A stretch of DNA of 64,000 bases, taken from positions 1,717,120 to 1,781,119 of the forward strand of contig NC_018387.1 of assembly GCF_000208865.1 (NCBI RefSeq), given 5' to 3'. Made by a program: the position numbers and the translations under genes. Each line of letters opens with the position of its first letter. Position 1 is the stretch's first letter. The DNA comes from Neospora caninum Liverpool. Taxonomy: Eukaryota > Apicomplexa > Conoidasida > Eucoccidiorida > Sarcocystidae. The notes beneath the pieces are model-generated. The model saw only the letters and a list, made by a program, of their open reading frames with translations, was not told the origin of the DNA and made no database searches. This document shows, piece after piece, positions 1 through 12,200 of this stretch.

Positions 1-184
1 CGCTCCATCATCTCGCGGGTCGCTCTCGGTGCTCACACAACAGCAAGGATTCGAGGGAGGAGACACTGCTCAGCGCATCGCGGTGGCATACGCATGCCTG
101 TCTACGCCGTTTTATGTGCTCCCACAGAGGAAGAGGGACGGCGCAAAAGCGCGTATACGCACATTTACAGTCAACAAAGTTTAT

Positions 185-3100
185 TTATATAATGTTTACA
201 TGTTTTTGCATGCACAGGAAGTCACGGAGCTCACCGTCATCTGGCGTGACAGTCTCATTGCTGAGAACGGTAGAAATGGTGCGGAGCGCCGCGAGGGTGA
301 GTTTGTCGAGATATTCGCTGCCTCCCGTTTTCAGTTCCGCGGCGCACTGGGCCAGAACGTCGACAAGGGCGCGGGTTACCGTGGCATTCGGAGCGGTCCT
401 TGCGTGTTGTGCGTCCTTTCCGGCCTCCTGGGTCTGCGTCACGAACTGCTGGTATAGCCTGGATCGGTCGGAAGTCGCCTCGATCTGTCCCGTCGCAGGC
501 GCCTTCTCTGGACTTGCGGTCACGTGCTGTTTGGAGGAGGCACCGAGCCGCCTTAGCTCGACGAGGAAAGAGAGGAAGGCCTCAGCCGTCTTATCCGCCG
601 TGCTGCCCATGGCAGCGCCGAGGCCCAGACACACGCCCTCGGCTGTTCGCCGTCGGTAGGGCGGGAGCAGAAGAAGAGGAAGAAGCCGGGGAAAGGTGAC
701 CTCAGGCTTCGTGAAGAGAGGCAAACGCAGTAGAACCCCGGCTTTTCGCGTCTTGTGCAGAGTCGCGCAGCCGCCGTCCATCACGGAAAGCTCCAAGAGG
801 AAGTCGAAGCTTTCGCTGGTGGTCGGAAACGCCTCATCGGCTTGCCCCGTTTCCTCACCCGTCCCTGGAGGAGAGCCCGCGCCGTGAAACGAAGCGTCGA
901 TCCCGGAAGCAGGGCGCTCTGTGGGCGCGGTTCCGAGCGTGGCGAGATCCGACAGATTCAAACGCTGAAAAGGAAGCTCCGGCCTCGTTTCTTCGAACTC
1001 ACGTTTCTGGCGCAGCGCGACAGGCAGCAGACACTGCTGCAGGAGCGACACGTAGGGAGGAGACTGCGCGGGCTTGGGGGCGAGGGCGAGGAGACAGGGC
1101 GCCGGCGCGGCGTCGCAGCTTCCAGGGCTGCCGAGAACGTCAATAGGCAAGACGTCGGCGGGACCCAACTCGTAGGAGTAGTCGTGGAAGACGCGCCCCC
1201 AAATCCACTCAATCTACAGGCAATGCTCCATCGGTATGACCAAGGGGACACGCACACGCGTGGCGCGAGAGAGAACCCGACAGAAAAAAGCTTTATTTTC
1301 GTCCCAGCTGCAGGGCATAACTCCCCGACACTGCTATCTCGTGCACAGTCGCCAACACGAAGAGTGCTACCAGCCCTGGCAAAACATCGGGACGGCGCGT
1401 CGCGCCACTGAGTTGCACTTAGGGCACACTGCCTCTCGTGATCGGCGGAACGGTTCCTGTGGATCCCGTTCCTTGACGCACACCATGTTTTATTCGGTCG
1501 GCAACAAAAGCAAAACTAAATTCTACACTCTTCTGGGATTGGTTTCGTGTGTAGACCTGACCTGCATTTCACCCCTCACGTTGCTGTGTTTGTCGACGGA
1601 AAAACGCGAACGAAAAAGCGAGTGGTACGCGTGCTGGTAACGTGCGAGAACGCGTGAAAGTTCAAGATCCGGAACATGTACCTTTCCACGCTCACTGTTG
1701 CACCGCAAAAAGACTCTTTCGAATTCTTCTCCGCGCACAACCACGCGCCTCTCACGGTGTACCTACACGGAAGGGAAGGGCTCAGCGAGGCCCGGCTGAG
1801 GCGACCTTTCTCCAGCTCTGCGGAAGATACGCGTCGGACATGACTCTTTGCTCGAATGCCGGATTATCGGCATCTCGCTTATCCCGAAAGTGTCCCCTCT
1901 GCGCTTACTCGAAAGGGAGAGACTGCGAGCTCCGCGCGGCCCATCGCTCGCTTTTCGGTTCGGCGAAACAGCGGCGCAGTCATGTGGTAGAGCAGGAACG
2001 TGGCTCTGCTCCGCGTCCTGTCCAGATTCTCCATGGCCATTCGCGTGAGCAACGTCAACAACCTCAGCGACTCCTCTCTACGCAGGGCTCGACATCCTTC
2101 CCTTCGTCCGCTCTCCGCTCTGCTGCTCTCATGCTCAGTCCCGGCAAGCGTCTCCGCAGTCTCCGCATCCGGCACAAATCGGTCGGCATGCGGCGTTGAC
2201 GAGTTCGGCTCCGAACGCGGAATCCCGTTTTCAGGGTCCCCGGCGCTTTGGCCCGCATTTTCCAGAAGAAAGCATGCAATTTCGGCTGCGACCTCGCGAA
2301 CCCACGACCCGACGTCGCCGCGTTGGTCGGCCTGGAAGTCCGCGCAGCACGCCTCAAGTGTCTCGACAACGGCCCTCCACGAAAAGGAACCAGGCGAACC
2401 GCGTGGAGTCTCCGCCTCGCTTGCTAGCTGTGTGTCGCTTGCTGGCTCTGCTCCACTCCCTGCCGGTTCCATCGAAGACACCACGGCGGTGCGTCCTCGC
2501 GTCGCCGGGTCTTTCTCCGCCCTCGCAGGCTCCGGTTGAGCGCTGCTGCTCGTGCCGGTCTCCGAGGAAGGCAGGAGAACTGCGAGCGCAGATCCGAGCG
2601 CAATCAGCGCATTCCGTCGCGTCTGTGCATCGCCCAGTGCGGCCTGGCCGCAGGGAGCCCGAGACGTCGCCTCTCTGCAGAGGAGGGCGAAGACATCTGG
2701 GGCGTTCTCGTCTGAGCCGCGCCCGCCTTCTGAGGAACCGCCCGGTCCCGCCGAGCCGCTCGTGGCCTCATCCGGCTCCGATGCACGCTCGGCGGTTGCC
2801 GAAGTCGACGCCACGGCTCGCCCGGCAAGGAGACACCTGCGGTAAACGGCAGGGGGGAGCGTCGCGAAGGCGAGCACGTAGCCTCTGCGGGCCGCCACGT
2901 GTTCGTCCGGATTGTTCAAATGCGCGACCAAAGTCGGAACCATGAACTCGCAAACTTCTTCCACAGGCATGCGAAGCAGCAGGAGCGCGCGAAGCGCTTC
3001 CGCTGCCGCCAGCTGCACAGACTCGCTGAAATGACGCAGACCCTCCAACAGCGTGGCGAGGTACCGCCGAGCCGTTGCCAGTTTGAAGGTGATGGACGGA

Positions 3101-3293
3101 GAAGACGCTGGGCGGCGCACGAAGGAAACGGGAACAAGCAGCAAGCAATAACGCGACTCACCGGCACACACACACACCAGAAACACACAGGCACATGCAC
3201 AGAGACATTTACCCATGCACCGCCACATCGGTACATGCAGTCTCCAAAAACATGCATATACATATATATATATATATATACATATATATATAC

Positions 3294-3340
<47 letters not shown>

Positions 3341-6300
3341 AAAGGGAATCTCGATGCACAAACACAAACACACACTGAGGAAGTGAGTAGTGATTTACAA
3401 AGGCGTGAGTTGGTGCAGCAGCCGAATGGTTGGTTTCTGTCTCTCTTTCGCTGGGCGTGCACATCGGGACACGGTTGCCGTCTCGATCCTCATATTCAAA
3501 GATAATTATATTTTACAAAGTTTTAGAGACACGACATGTGAAGAGTCGGACCAACGTCCACGCAAAAAAAGTTCTGGATCGCGGATCATTTGTACAGAGA
3601 CAATATCTAATTATAATGTGATAGTAACAATACATGGTCTAGCTGTGATCTTTATGTTCTTAATGCTGGCTTTGTACGGAGGATATGGTAGCTTCTTTGT
3701 ACCGATCTATATTGGGGGTTCGGAAGTCGTTTTCCCAAGAACTAACGCGATCTACTTTGAGATCATACTAACGGCGAGAAGAGAAGACTTGAAGTCTTTT
3801 AGCTCACCGAGGCCGTGAATGAGTTTGCAGACGGCCACGCGAATGAGGTCCCCTCCTTTTCCTCGGTACTGTCTTTGCTTCTCCACCTTCAGGACGACTT
3901 GCCGGATTTCCGTCTGCGTCTTCTCCGGAACGCCTTCCCATTGTTCAGATTCCTCCCCAGCCGGCGCATGCACTCCGCCGTGTGGACGGCGATCGGCGCC
4001 TCGGCACTTTTTTTTGCCACACAGCGCCTCGGTCAACGCAGTCAGACCGAGGAGGGCCCCGTGACGCGTCCCGAAGTCTTCATCGGGCGCCGCAGCCTTG
4101 GTCAGCACGGTGGCAAGAACTTCCTGGAAAAAGAGAACGCCGGCAGAAACCAGTTCAAAGATTCAAAGTAACGACATGCTCCGTGCACCTACATGTACAA
4201 ACACACGCGTATATGCACGATTGCAGTGCGCCCCCAGAGTTGTATCCGCAACCCGACCGAGGTACACAAATACACATAGAGAGAGATACAGATGGATATG
4301 TCTACATATATCAGTATATATGAACACAAATAGGTCGATAGGCCTGCATTCATAGGGCGTCGCGGAGTTTGGGTGCACACGGTGAGGAGTTCCGGAGGAA
4401 GATGAGGCGCGAGAGGTGAGGGGGGCAGCGTCAGCTCAAGTATGAACGTCGCAGAAAGCATGGAGGGAAGCCAGGCGTACGGGACTCCTGCGCGCAGGTG
4501 ATGACAGCGCCTGAGACCGCGATTTCGTCCTCGCCCCAGAAGAGAGAACGGAAGATCCAGCAAATAATTGAGCAGACGAAAACGCCAGAAAACAGAGCTT
4601 CTTGCCATTCTGTTACAGTGGACAGGCATGCAGGTACAGATAGTCTATGGAAGCATGCGGCAGTCGACTTAATGCCCCTTGCCGTGCGTTGTGCGTTACT
4701 ATGCTTGTGGACTCGCCGAGGCGGACTTTCCAAGGCGACCGTGGTTCGTGGAATCCCCCGCTCGGTCGTCCGCTTTTTCCCATTTCTGTCGAACCTCTGC
4801 CGCAAGTTTGGGATACTGAACGGCGATTCTCTTCAAAGAGGCGGCGCCCAGAACGCGGAGTTCTTCATCCGCGTGAGGCGAGAGAAGGAGAGTCGACAGC
4901 GCTCGGAGGAGAAGCAGTGCGTAATCTTGACTGAGACTCGCTACTTGAGGAGCCGCACGCAGATACGAGGAGCGGCGCGTTGCGAGAGCAAAGAAGTCGG
5001 CAATCGTGATGATTGTGAGGCCGCATGCAATGCCTCCTTGGCGGCCTTCGAGTTCTTGAAACGCTGCAGCCGCTGCGCGTCTAGAGCCAGTTGAAGCAAC
5101 GCAAAGGCAGGCGAAAACATGCGAAAAAGAAGCCAGAGACTCCCGAGAGGGAAAGTCAACCCTAGATGCGGGCAAGGAAAGGGGTCGGTGTATGTACACA
5201 GAGGTGCACTACGAGAGCGCTAGGAGCGGGAAACGCTCGCTGGCCCACGCGTCTCCACGCATGCATATGAAGAAATGGAGTCAAACGCGCGCGTTTGGAG
5301 AGGTCAAATAAACAACGAGCCGCAGAGAGCGAGAGACGCACCTGCAGTTCACCTCTCGATCGAAGAGAGCCGCGAGGAGGAGAGACCGAGAGAGAGACTG
5401 GACTTCGGTTTTCAACGCTTCCGTCCGGTAATAAGACCGCGCGAGACTCCAGGCGGCGTAGCAAGCTGCGTCTCGGAGCGCTGTCCCAGCAGCCGCCCCA
5501 GTGGTGTCTCCTGTGCCACAGCTGGCGGAGGCTTCCACGGCTAGCGCTAGTCGCAGACACGAACAGCAGGCAGCCAGCCGCGAAAGGAAAACGAGACCTC
5601 TTCGGAGAAGCTCAGCCAGAGCCAGGCAACTCCCGTGCCACAGACGCTTGGAGGCAAGAGACGCAGAGAGCGGGACGGATGTGAGTGAGTCGAGGACGGT
5701 CACAACCACCTGAAGGCAGCAGCGCCGCGCAGCGAGAGAGGAAACCCGTGTGTGCTCACCACCACATGCAGGCCTACACAAAGGTCACGCGTACCCTTCT
5801 AGGAGCCAGCGAGCAGAACAAAGCGAGAGCAAACGACTGCTCAGATGCTAGTAGGACCGGTACCATTGTACCGGGAGTGATCATCTCTGAGACAGGATTG
5901 GTTATGCGCCTTTTCTGAACGCGTAGACAGACGAACACACACGGCACAGTTATCGTGATACGTACACACGTCGATGCATGCGCATAAATGTAAACTGTCA
6001 TTGCTACGGGATGGCGAGGATGGAAAGCCGCAGAGAAAAGCCTGCGTCTTCCTTTTTTATGCATCCTGCGAAATGGTACAAACACCAGGCCGCAGAGTCC
6101 ACCGCCGTCGACCTAGGCCAGAACCCCGGAAGCCTGTCGCCATTCTTAATCTCTAGGGGGGGTCGGCAGTTGCGACGCTGAAGGAGCCGCCTCCGAATAT
6201 AAGGCACCCTCCCACTCCTTCAGTAACCTCGACGCAGATGCATGCAGAACACATATCTACCTACGCATATGTATGTATATATATGCATATATGCATACAC

Positions 6301-9243
6301 ACAAAGTATGGAGGGTGGACATCTGCCTAGATCTACACGTATAAACGGAGAATTCGCCGCAATCATTGATGTTGTTGTATCAAGAGAGACGTCGCAGCGC
6401 GTCGTTTCTTACCTGGTCCGCGAATTCCTTTGGGAGTTGCATGACGACTCTGGCGATGGACTTTGAGGCAGTCCACCTGACAGCGCTGTCTCGATCGGAG
6501 AGTCTCTCGAGGAGGAGATCAATGACTTCTTCCACTTCTTCTGGAACGTCCTCGTCCTGTTCGTCTCCGCCGTCTAGCCGCGGGTCCAGAGCGGCGGATC
6601 CTTCACATTTCTCGAGCTCGCCACACTCGTCGCCCGTCGTCTCGCGAGTGGCCTCTGTCTCGTCTGCGGTTTTCGCCTGCGGCTGCTTCTGCTGCAGGAG
6701 CGTCGTGAGACAGCGCGCGTGCGGGGTGTACCTCCACAGCAGCGACCGGGTGTCGACAGGAGGGAGGAGAAGCATGCAGAGCCGCGCAGCGCAACTGCAT
6801 CTCAGTTTTCGAAAGAGGGCAGAAAGCGAGGCCAGCGAACTCCAGAGTTGTCGCGCGTCTCCTTCGCTCCACGCCCCGTGCTCCAGCTGGCCTTCGGACG
6901 CAGAGGAAGCAAGGCCGAGAAGGGTACGCAATCGCGGGACTTGTGGGAGGACAGCGCGCCGGTCAATGATCTTCAGGATCTCGTTCAGTGCACGAAGCGC
7001 TGAGAGAGACATGCAGAAAGGCAGTTCCTTTTTCAGACGCAGAGAAAACGGCGCGCAAAAACGCGGGTCCACGGGGCGTCAGAACCGCCGCGTCGCCACG
7101 CAGCCCGCAGCAGACGCTCAGATGACACGCAAGCGGACGGGACTGCAGAACACCGTAGACACCTGCCGAGCCCCTCCACGCTGCACACGTTTCCAAGTCC
7201 TGTTTGTAACATGTCGTGTGCTTGTCCAAGGGGTAGGCTGCGAATGCAGACGGGACGCGTTTGCATGTTTGTGTTTTTTCCACGTGCGGTATGAGAGAGG
7301 TCGCGTGTCCTTGGGCCAGAGCAAGCACAGTGATGAGAGCCAGCGTGGCCCGGAGACGAAGAGCTCCACCCGATCTTGCACAGACGCGAGGCGCAAGATG
7401 ACAACACACAACGTGCCTGGACCGCGTAGAAAAGACGTGAACGAATCACGGTTCATAAATGCAGTCAAGGAAAGCTCTTTTGATTGCCAGGAACGGAGTG
7501 ACGTATTCGCGTGTCTTCCTTGTGGGGCAAAGAGGTAACTCGCCAGAGCCAGACCACGAAATCGCGCCCGTCTTCGCGGAAATACTCGAACTCTTTTTGG
7601 TCGGACACCAAGTACGCAGTGAGCTCACCGTTTGCTCGCTGGAAGAGAGGCACGGGCGCAGCTTCTTTGTTAGGGCCCGCAGAGACGCAACTGGGGACTT
7701 GCGCCAGCTGAGAATCTCCTTCTCCCCCTCGCTCTGTGGCTCTATTGCGTGGACAAGAGAGGCAAGCTCCCGGGGAGGCGGAAAGAGACGACGCACAGGC
7801 CTCACCAGACGTTGCCTGTTGTCTTTCTGAAAAGAGAGAGTGCTGACAGAAGTTGAGGAAATGCGGAAGGAGTTCCGGAGCCTTGACAGCAACGTCAGGA
7901 CGGCTAAAGAAGCGCGCGAGCGCAAAGGCAGCTGCGTCGCTGGCTTTCGTGTTCGTTGTTCGAAGATACGCCTCTGTGAGGAGGACGATTCTTAAGCCCA
8001 GTGTTTTCGGCTGAGACTTCTCTTCTCCGTCGACGCCAGCGACGTGTTTCCGTTCCTTGGCTGCTTGAAGAGAGCTGTCGAGACTGTCTAGTCCAAACGG
8101 CGCGAGAACGAGGAGCGAGAGCCACACGAGGAGAGAGTAATGTGTACTCCATAGTGGGAGTTGCCTCGCCAGAGCAGCCAGTTCGCGTAGGGCAGTGCGG
8201 CACTGGTCTCGCCTGGTGCCTGTTCCCTCACTCTCTGTCCGTGCCGTCTCGAGAGAGAAATTGCCAGCGTTGGTCCTCTCTCGCTCGTCCTTGTCTCTGT
8301 CACAAAGCTCCGCACGCAGCGCGTGCTCCCCGTGAGTCCCGCTTCCGACACACCGTGGAGAGACGGGGTTTTCTGTCTCAGCTGCCGCCGAGAACCATGA
8401 AGAGGACGCAGAAGACAAGAGCTCAGCCTCGAAGAGAAACTCGCAAAGGTCGACTACCGACTCGAGAAGGTCAGATCTCTGTGGAAGCAAGAGTTGGATG
8501 GACTTGTACCCCCTGACTTTGCAGAGGGCGTACACGAGATGGAGAAGAAGCCGCAGCGACAGCGACGCGGCCAGTCGCCTCACTTGCTCCTCTTCGTGCT
8601 CGCCGTTCGTGGATCTTTGAAGCGCTTCCTGGTGCCCGACCCGAGCAGTAGGACAGCCCAGACTGGCGGGGGCCGAGCGTGTGGGAGACGAAAACGAAAG
8701 AGAAAGCGACTCCCTGGGGGAATGAACTGTAGGGGCGCTAGACGCCGACGTGTCTGGTGATACAGGCGAAATGAGATTCAGATATTTCTCAACAACGCGG
8801 CCTATTGGATCGACGATTTGTGGAAGGTGACGATCCAGCAAGGTCGGCTGATTTTGGTAGCGGTCCAAAACCCGTACACAACTCGCGACCAACTCAACGG
8901 CCTCTTCGACGCGATGCACGGTTGCCGGGTGTACGTACACCTCACTGGCAGCGGGCTCCAGACGTCGAAGAGAATCGACCGCTTCGCACAACGAGACAGA
9001 CACTTGTGTGAGTCGTGCGAGGTCCCCGAAAAAGGTCTCCGCTTCACGGAAATAATCTAGATTCCCGCAGACTCCGTCGTTTGTCAGGGATGAATCGGCG
9101 AATTGAGTGCCGTCCGGTTGCTCAGATTCGCTCAAAAGTGCAGGCCTCGAAGGAGCATGCTGTCTCAGACCGCCAGTTCTCCCAGAGGCAGAACCTGCGG
9201 CGGAGGGCCCATCCTGCCGTTTTGAAACCGAAATCGCGTCCAT
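185..9243 (-). CDS. TBCD: Tubulin-folding cofactor D (TBCD), 7 exons, 1799 aa
   Basis: HEAT-repeat chaperone that captures beta-tubulin and, with cofactors E and C and Arl2, assembles the alpha/beta-tubulin dimer in the cytosol. Exons in gene order: 9243-7629, 6999-6413, 5709-5342, 5080-4795, 4123-3808, 3107-1909, 1213-185; all phases agree (5400 nt). Family signatures seen: ALCKVRGYKSIQLLLP (about residue 240), LLVWLSLLVLAPFGLDSLD (about 370), SDRDSAVRWTASKSIARV, DREVNCRRAAAAAFQE across the exon 3/4 junction, YRGKGGDLIRVAVCKLI, RGDVGSWVREVAAEI. It is about 600 residues longer than the roughly 1190-residue animal protein; the extra length is Ser/Ala/Glu-rich insertions, chiefly in exons 1 and 6. 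The ATG at 9243 has a CCATGG context. The introns carry cox1 and cox3 fragments and a TA tract. The family assignment is secure; individual splice sites are inferred. Confidence 0.94.
3256..3337. repeat. TA-rich microsatellite
   Basis: Imperfect (TA)n/(CATA)n tract of about 80 bases in the TBCD intron between the exons ending at 3808 and starting at 3107. On the minus strand it lies close to the 3' splice region of that intron but outside the acceptor's pyrimidine run. Confidence 0.9.
3587..3760 (+). pseudogene. Nuclear mitochondrial insertion: cox1 fragment
   Basis: An AT-richer block inside a TBCD intron translates on the plus strand to a stretch typical of cytochrome c oxidase subunit I. 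It contains IHGLAVIFMFLML, then ALYGGYGSFFVPIYIGG, then SEVVFPRTNAI, matching the conserved HGL..IFF.LMP.L.GGYGN..PI...PD/SEVAFPR.N block of apicomplexan COX1. Substitutions at normally fixed positions (Leu for Pro in LML, Ser for Asn in GYGS) and loss of similarity past about 3760 show a decayed fragment. It is antisense to TBCD and would be spliced out. Sarcocystid nuclear genomes are known to carry many mitochondrial insertions. The outer limits, especially upstream of 3587, are uncertain. Confidence 0.85.
5832..5918 (+). pseudogene. Nuclear mitochondrial insertion: degenerate cox3 fragment
   Basis: Located in the TBCD intron 5710-6412, antisense to the gene. The plus-strand translation CSDASRTGTIVPGVIISETG followed by LVMRLF and a stop aligns without gaps to the better-preserved copy at 63787-63890 (YYSDASMISTIVLGVIRSEIG then LFISFFWG), which resembles the VLG/SE.(G/M)LF.SFFW block of COX3. 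Both copies begin with the same GCGAGAG bases, so they share a left boundary. Confidence 0.7.
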
Positions 9244-12200
9244 GGCAACACACTTAGTCACCACTACCTACGCGTTTATACGAATGGGTTTGCATACATT
9301 TATTTACACCGAGATGTGTAAATATGCGGAGACAGGAAGAGTCTGACAGACGATGAGAAGGAGGGGCTGAGGCTTTAGGGACAACCGGGGGCAGTCACGT
9401 CTATTGATGCCTACGGGTTCGTTAGTGGTTTTGAGAAAGGCCTTAAACGGTTCTCTTCCCCGGCATTTCCACGACTTCCCACTAAACCTGGCCCGCTCCT
9501 GCTCGAATTATTTACGAGTCTTTCCACGAGGGCAAAAGCTGTGATTAACCTCAAACCAAAAGAGCGAGATTTCTAAACAGGGGGGCTCTACAAGACACGC
9601 GAGTGCACGCAGCTGAAGCGTTTCCCCGACGAAGTAGACCTGCGAAACTGTGGACGGGGACAGAAAGCCGAGAAACGGAGCGGCAGTTCGAATATACCTA
9701 CAGACAAAATGGAAAGAGGACGTGGTCGAGGGCGTAGCGCTGTATCCAGGCCCCAGAGTTTCGTCGTTAAGTATTTCTCTTTGGTGCAGGCGCCCTTCCG
9801 GAAAGAACTGACACACGACGTGCCAGTCCAACAACAACGCAAGAACGCCTCGCGCACGTTAACTGGTTGTTGAAACAGGAAAGAGTTTAATAAATTGTGA
9901 TTAAACAACGGACAAATACCGACAAATCGTTTTGACAAGCCGTAACGTTAGGATGCACGTCTTCCTGGAGTTCATCGAGTGCGCATACAGAGACATGAAA
10001 AGGCAGAAAGACGGGATTTCCTGCCAGCTTTCAGTAAGGCGATTTGGAAGTAATACTGCCGGGATTTTAGCATCCAGGAAGGCCGAAAAGCGCAAACAGA
10101 AGAGACTTAGAAGCGACTGAAATGGGGATGTTGTCCTACTGAGAAGTCGCGCAACGAACGAAAGCGGTTTCAGGGGACGACAGTTGATGGAGCTTCTGGA
10201 AGAAATGCTCGCCGCAAAAGTTGAAAAGAGATCACAACTTATTATATCAACGAAACAGAAAATGGGAGGCTCCTTTTCTCCGACACAAGGAAACCTGGTC
10301 TCGTTGGCTTCGCGCATTCCGTGCGTCTCGCTGCCGCGTATGCACACATATGATGTGTCTCCTAAAGAAAGAGTCGACAGTGCAGAAAACAGATCCAAGT
10401 TGAAGCGTATTCTGTTTAGAAAAGAAAGGGATACGGTGAGAAGCCTGTGGAGGGAATCTCGAATTAACCGCTTGGCGAAAGCCTGGCTGCTTTGCTCTGT
10501 CTTCTGATACGGCTCGTTCGTGTTGCATGCTACCCTCCACGAGAAGACACCGCGATGGCGTTGGGAGGTGTGAAAATGTTCAGCTGAGTTGTTAAGCCGT
10601 GCCAGAGTCGCTCCGGAAGTCGTCTTGGCGTTGTAGACCAGCTGAAAGAGCACAGACGTGGGGGTGAATGAACCAGCCTTGCCTTTTTGTGAAGCGTGTA
10701 ACGCGGGTGCTAATGCGTCGTTCTGTGTGCCAATAACGCAGTCTAGAAAGAAAGTAGATGAGCGACTCGCCCCCCTTTCTCGCGTCGTCCTTCCCTTCTA
10801 GCCCTTTTCTAGCGTGCTACAAGGCAGTAACTTTCTGGACTGAGGTTCAGGTTCCCGGACAACCCATCGCAGCATGGGCAGTTTAATGATGCTGCAATCG
10901 TTCGCAGGAACCGTAGAACTCACGTGGGAAGACAGTCGTTGGTGTCCGGATCAAGCGGAGCGACAGCACACAAGTGTACATTTGTGTAAGGACGGACTCT
11001 AGCTAATTAGATGCGGTTGTTGACAGAGCTTCATTCCCGAGTGGCCAGAACCAAGGGTGTTGAAGTTGTCCACGAGCGTCAATGAAAGCATCCGCCGCGG
11101 TTGTATGGAGCATCATGACTGGGCGTGACTTGCGAAGCAATGGAATCAATCCGGCTGTCGCAAGCCCTGTTCTTTGGATTTCCTCGGAGGAACGGTACCC
11201 CTTACTTCTATGGGGGCAAGGGACAGATGCAGGTCCAATATGGCAAGGCGGCGAGCCGGCATAATAAGGGAAACACTCTGCCACCAAAATCACAGAAGCA
11301 CAGTTCCTCTGAAAGCATTAGTGATCGTGATCCACTGTGCTCGTATCTCAGGGTACAGCCTTCTTCTCATTTCGTGGGGAAAGACAGAGAAGAACTGAGA
11401 AGGGGGATCAGCGCAACGAGCAGCGACACACGCACACAATAAACTGCGAACAAACACATGGTACCCGTATCATGCGGCTGTGCTGGATTTACTTCGGTGG
11501 CCGGAAAACAGGCTTCTGAGGCTTATGAAGTCATCCCGGGATTCGTTTCATAAGACAATGGCGGCAGGCCGGGCGGGGACAGTACATGTATCGTTCTGCC
11601 TGACCGACACGGTTGTTTCTACATGAACAACAGGGCTACCACGCTCGCTCTTCCACGCCAATTATGTTCGCCGTTACCAAGACTAAAAGCTCTGAAGACT
11701 GGATACTGCACTGAAGAGCGTCACGAAACCGGGAAGCACGCCAAGCCAGGAACGACTGGAGCGATGCCCATCACCAATAAATTTCCAAAGGCCACAGATG
11801 TTGACATGCGGACGACTCAGAAATGGTTGTCCTGTGAGTCTGGCAGATCCGGGAAGCGTACGACGGGTGGTTGTATGTTTTCGGGTATCGACGGACCGTG
11901 TTGTTGCGTCACTGATCTGTTCACACTCGCCAACAGGAGGTGAAACCATACGTTACGGAAGCATTTCGGCCAGAAATGATGTCTTTTTTCAAGAAGACTG
12001 CAGCAAGAAACCCGAGGTACGCCGGGGGCGTGTGTGGATTTCCCTCACCCGGCGAGCACGCGGCCATTGTCTTCAGCTGCCCTAAACGTTTCCTGCCTAC
12101 ACGACCCAACACCGTCCTTCCGATATATCGCCTTTCTACGGCGCATCGTCACACAGTAGAAACGATTTAAAAAAACGTGTTGTTGGGCTGAGCGAGTTTG

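Noticed and set aside
4384..4498. Extra TBCD exon on the minus strand (reads GVPYAWLPSMLSATFILE)
   Set aside because: It has a plausible acceptor, but the phase conflicts with the upstream exon. Joining 4795 directly to 4123 gives an uninterrupted family alignment (YPKLAAE then EVLATVL).
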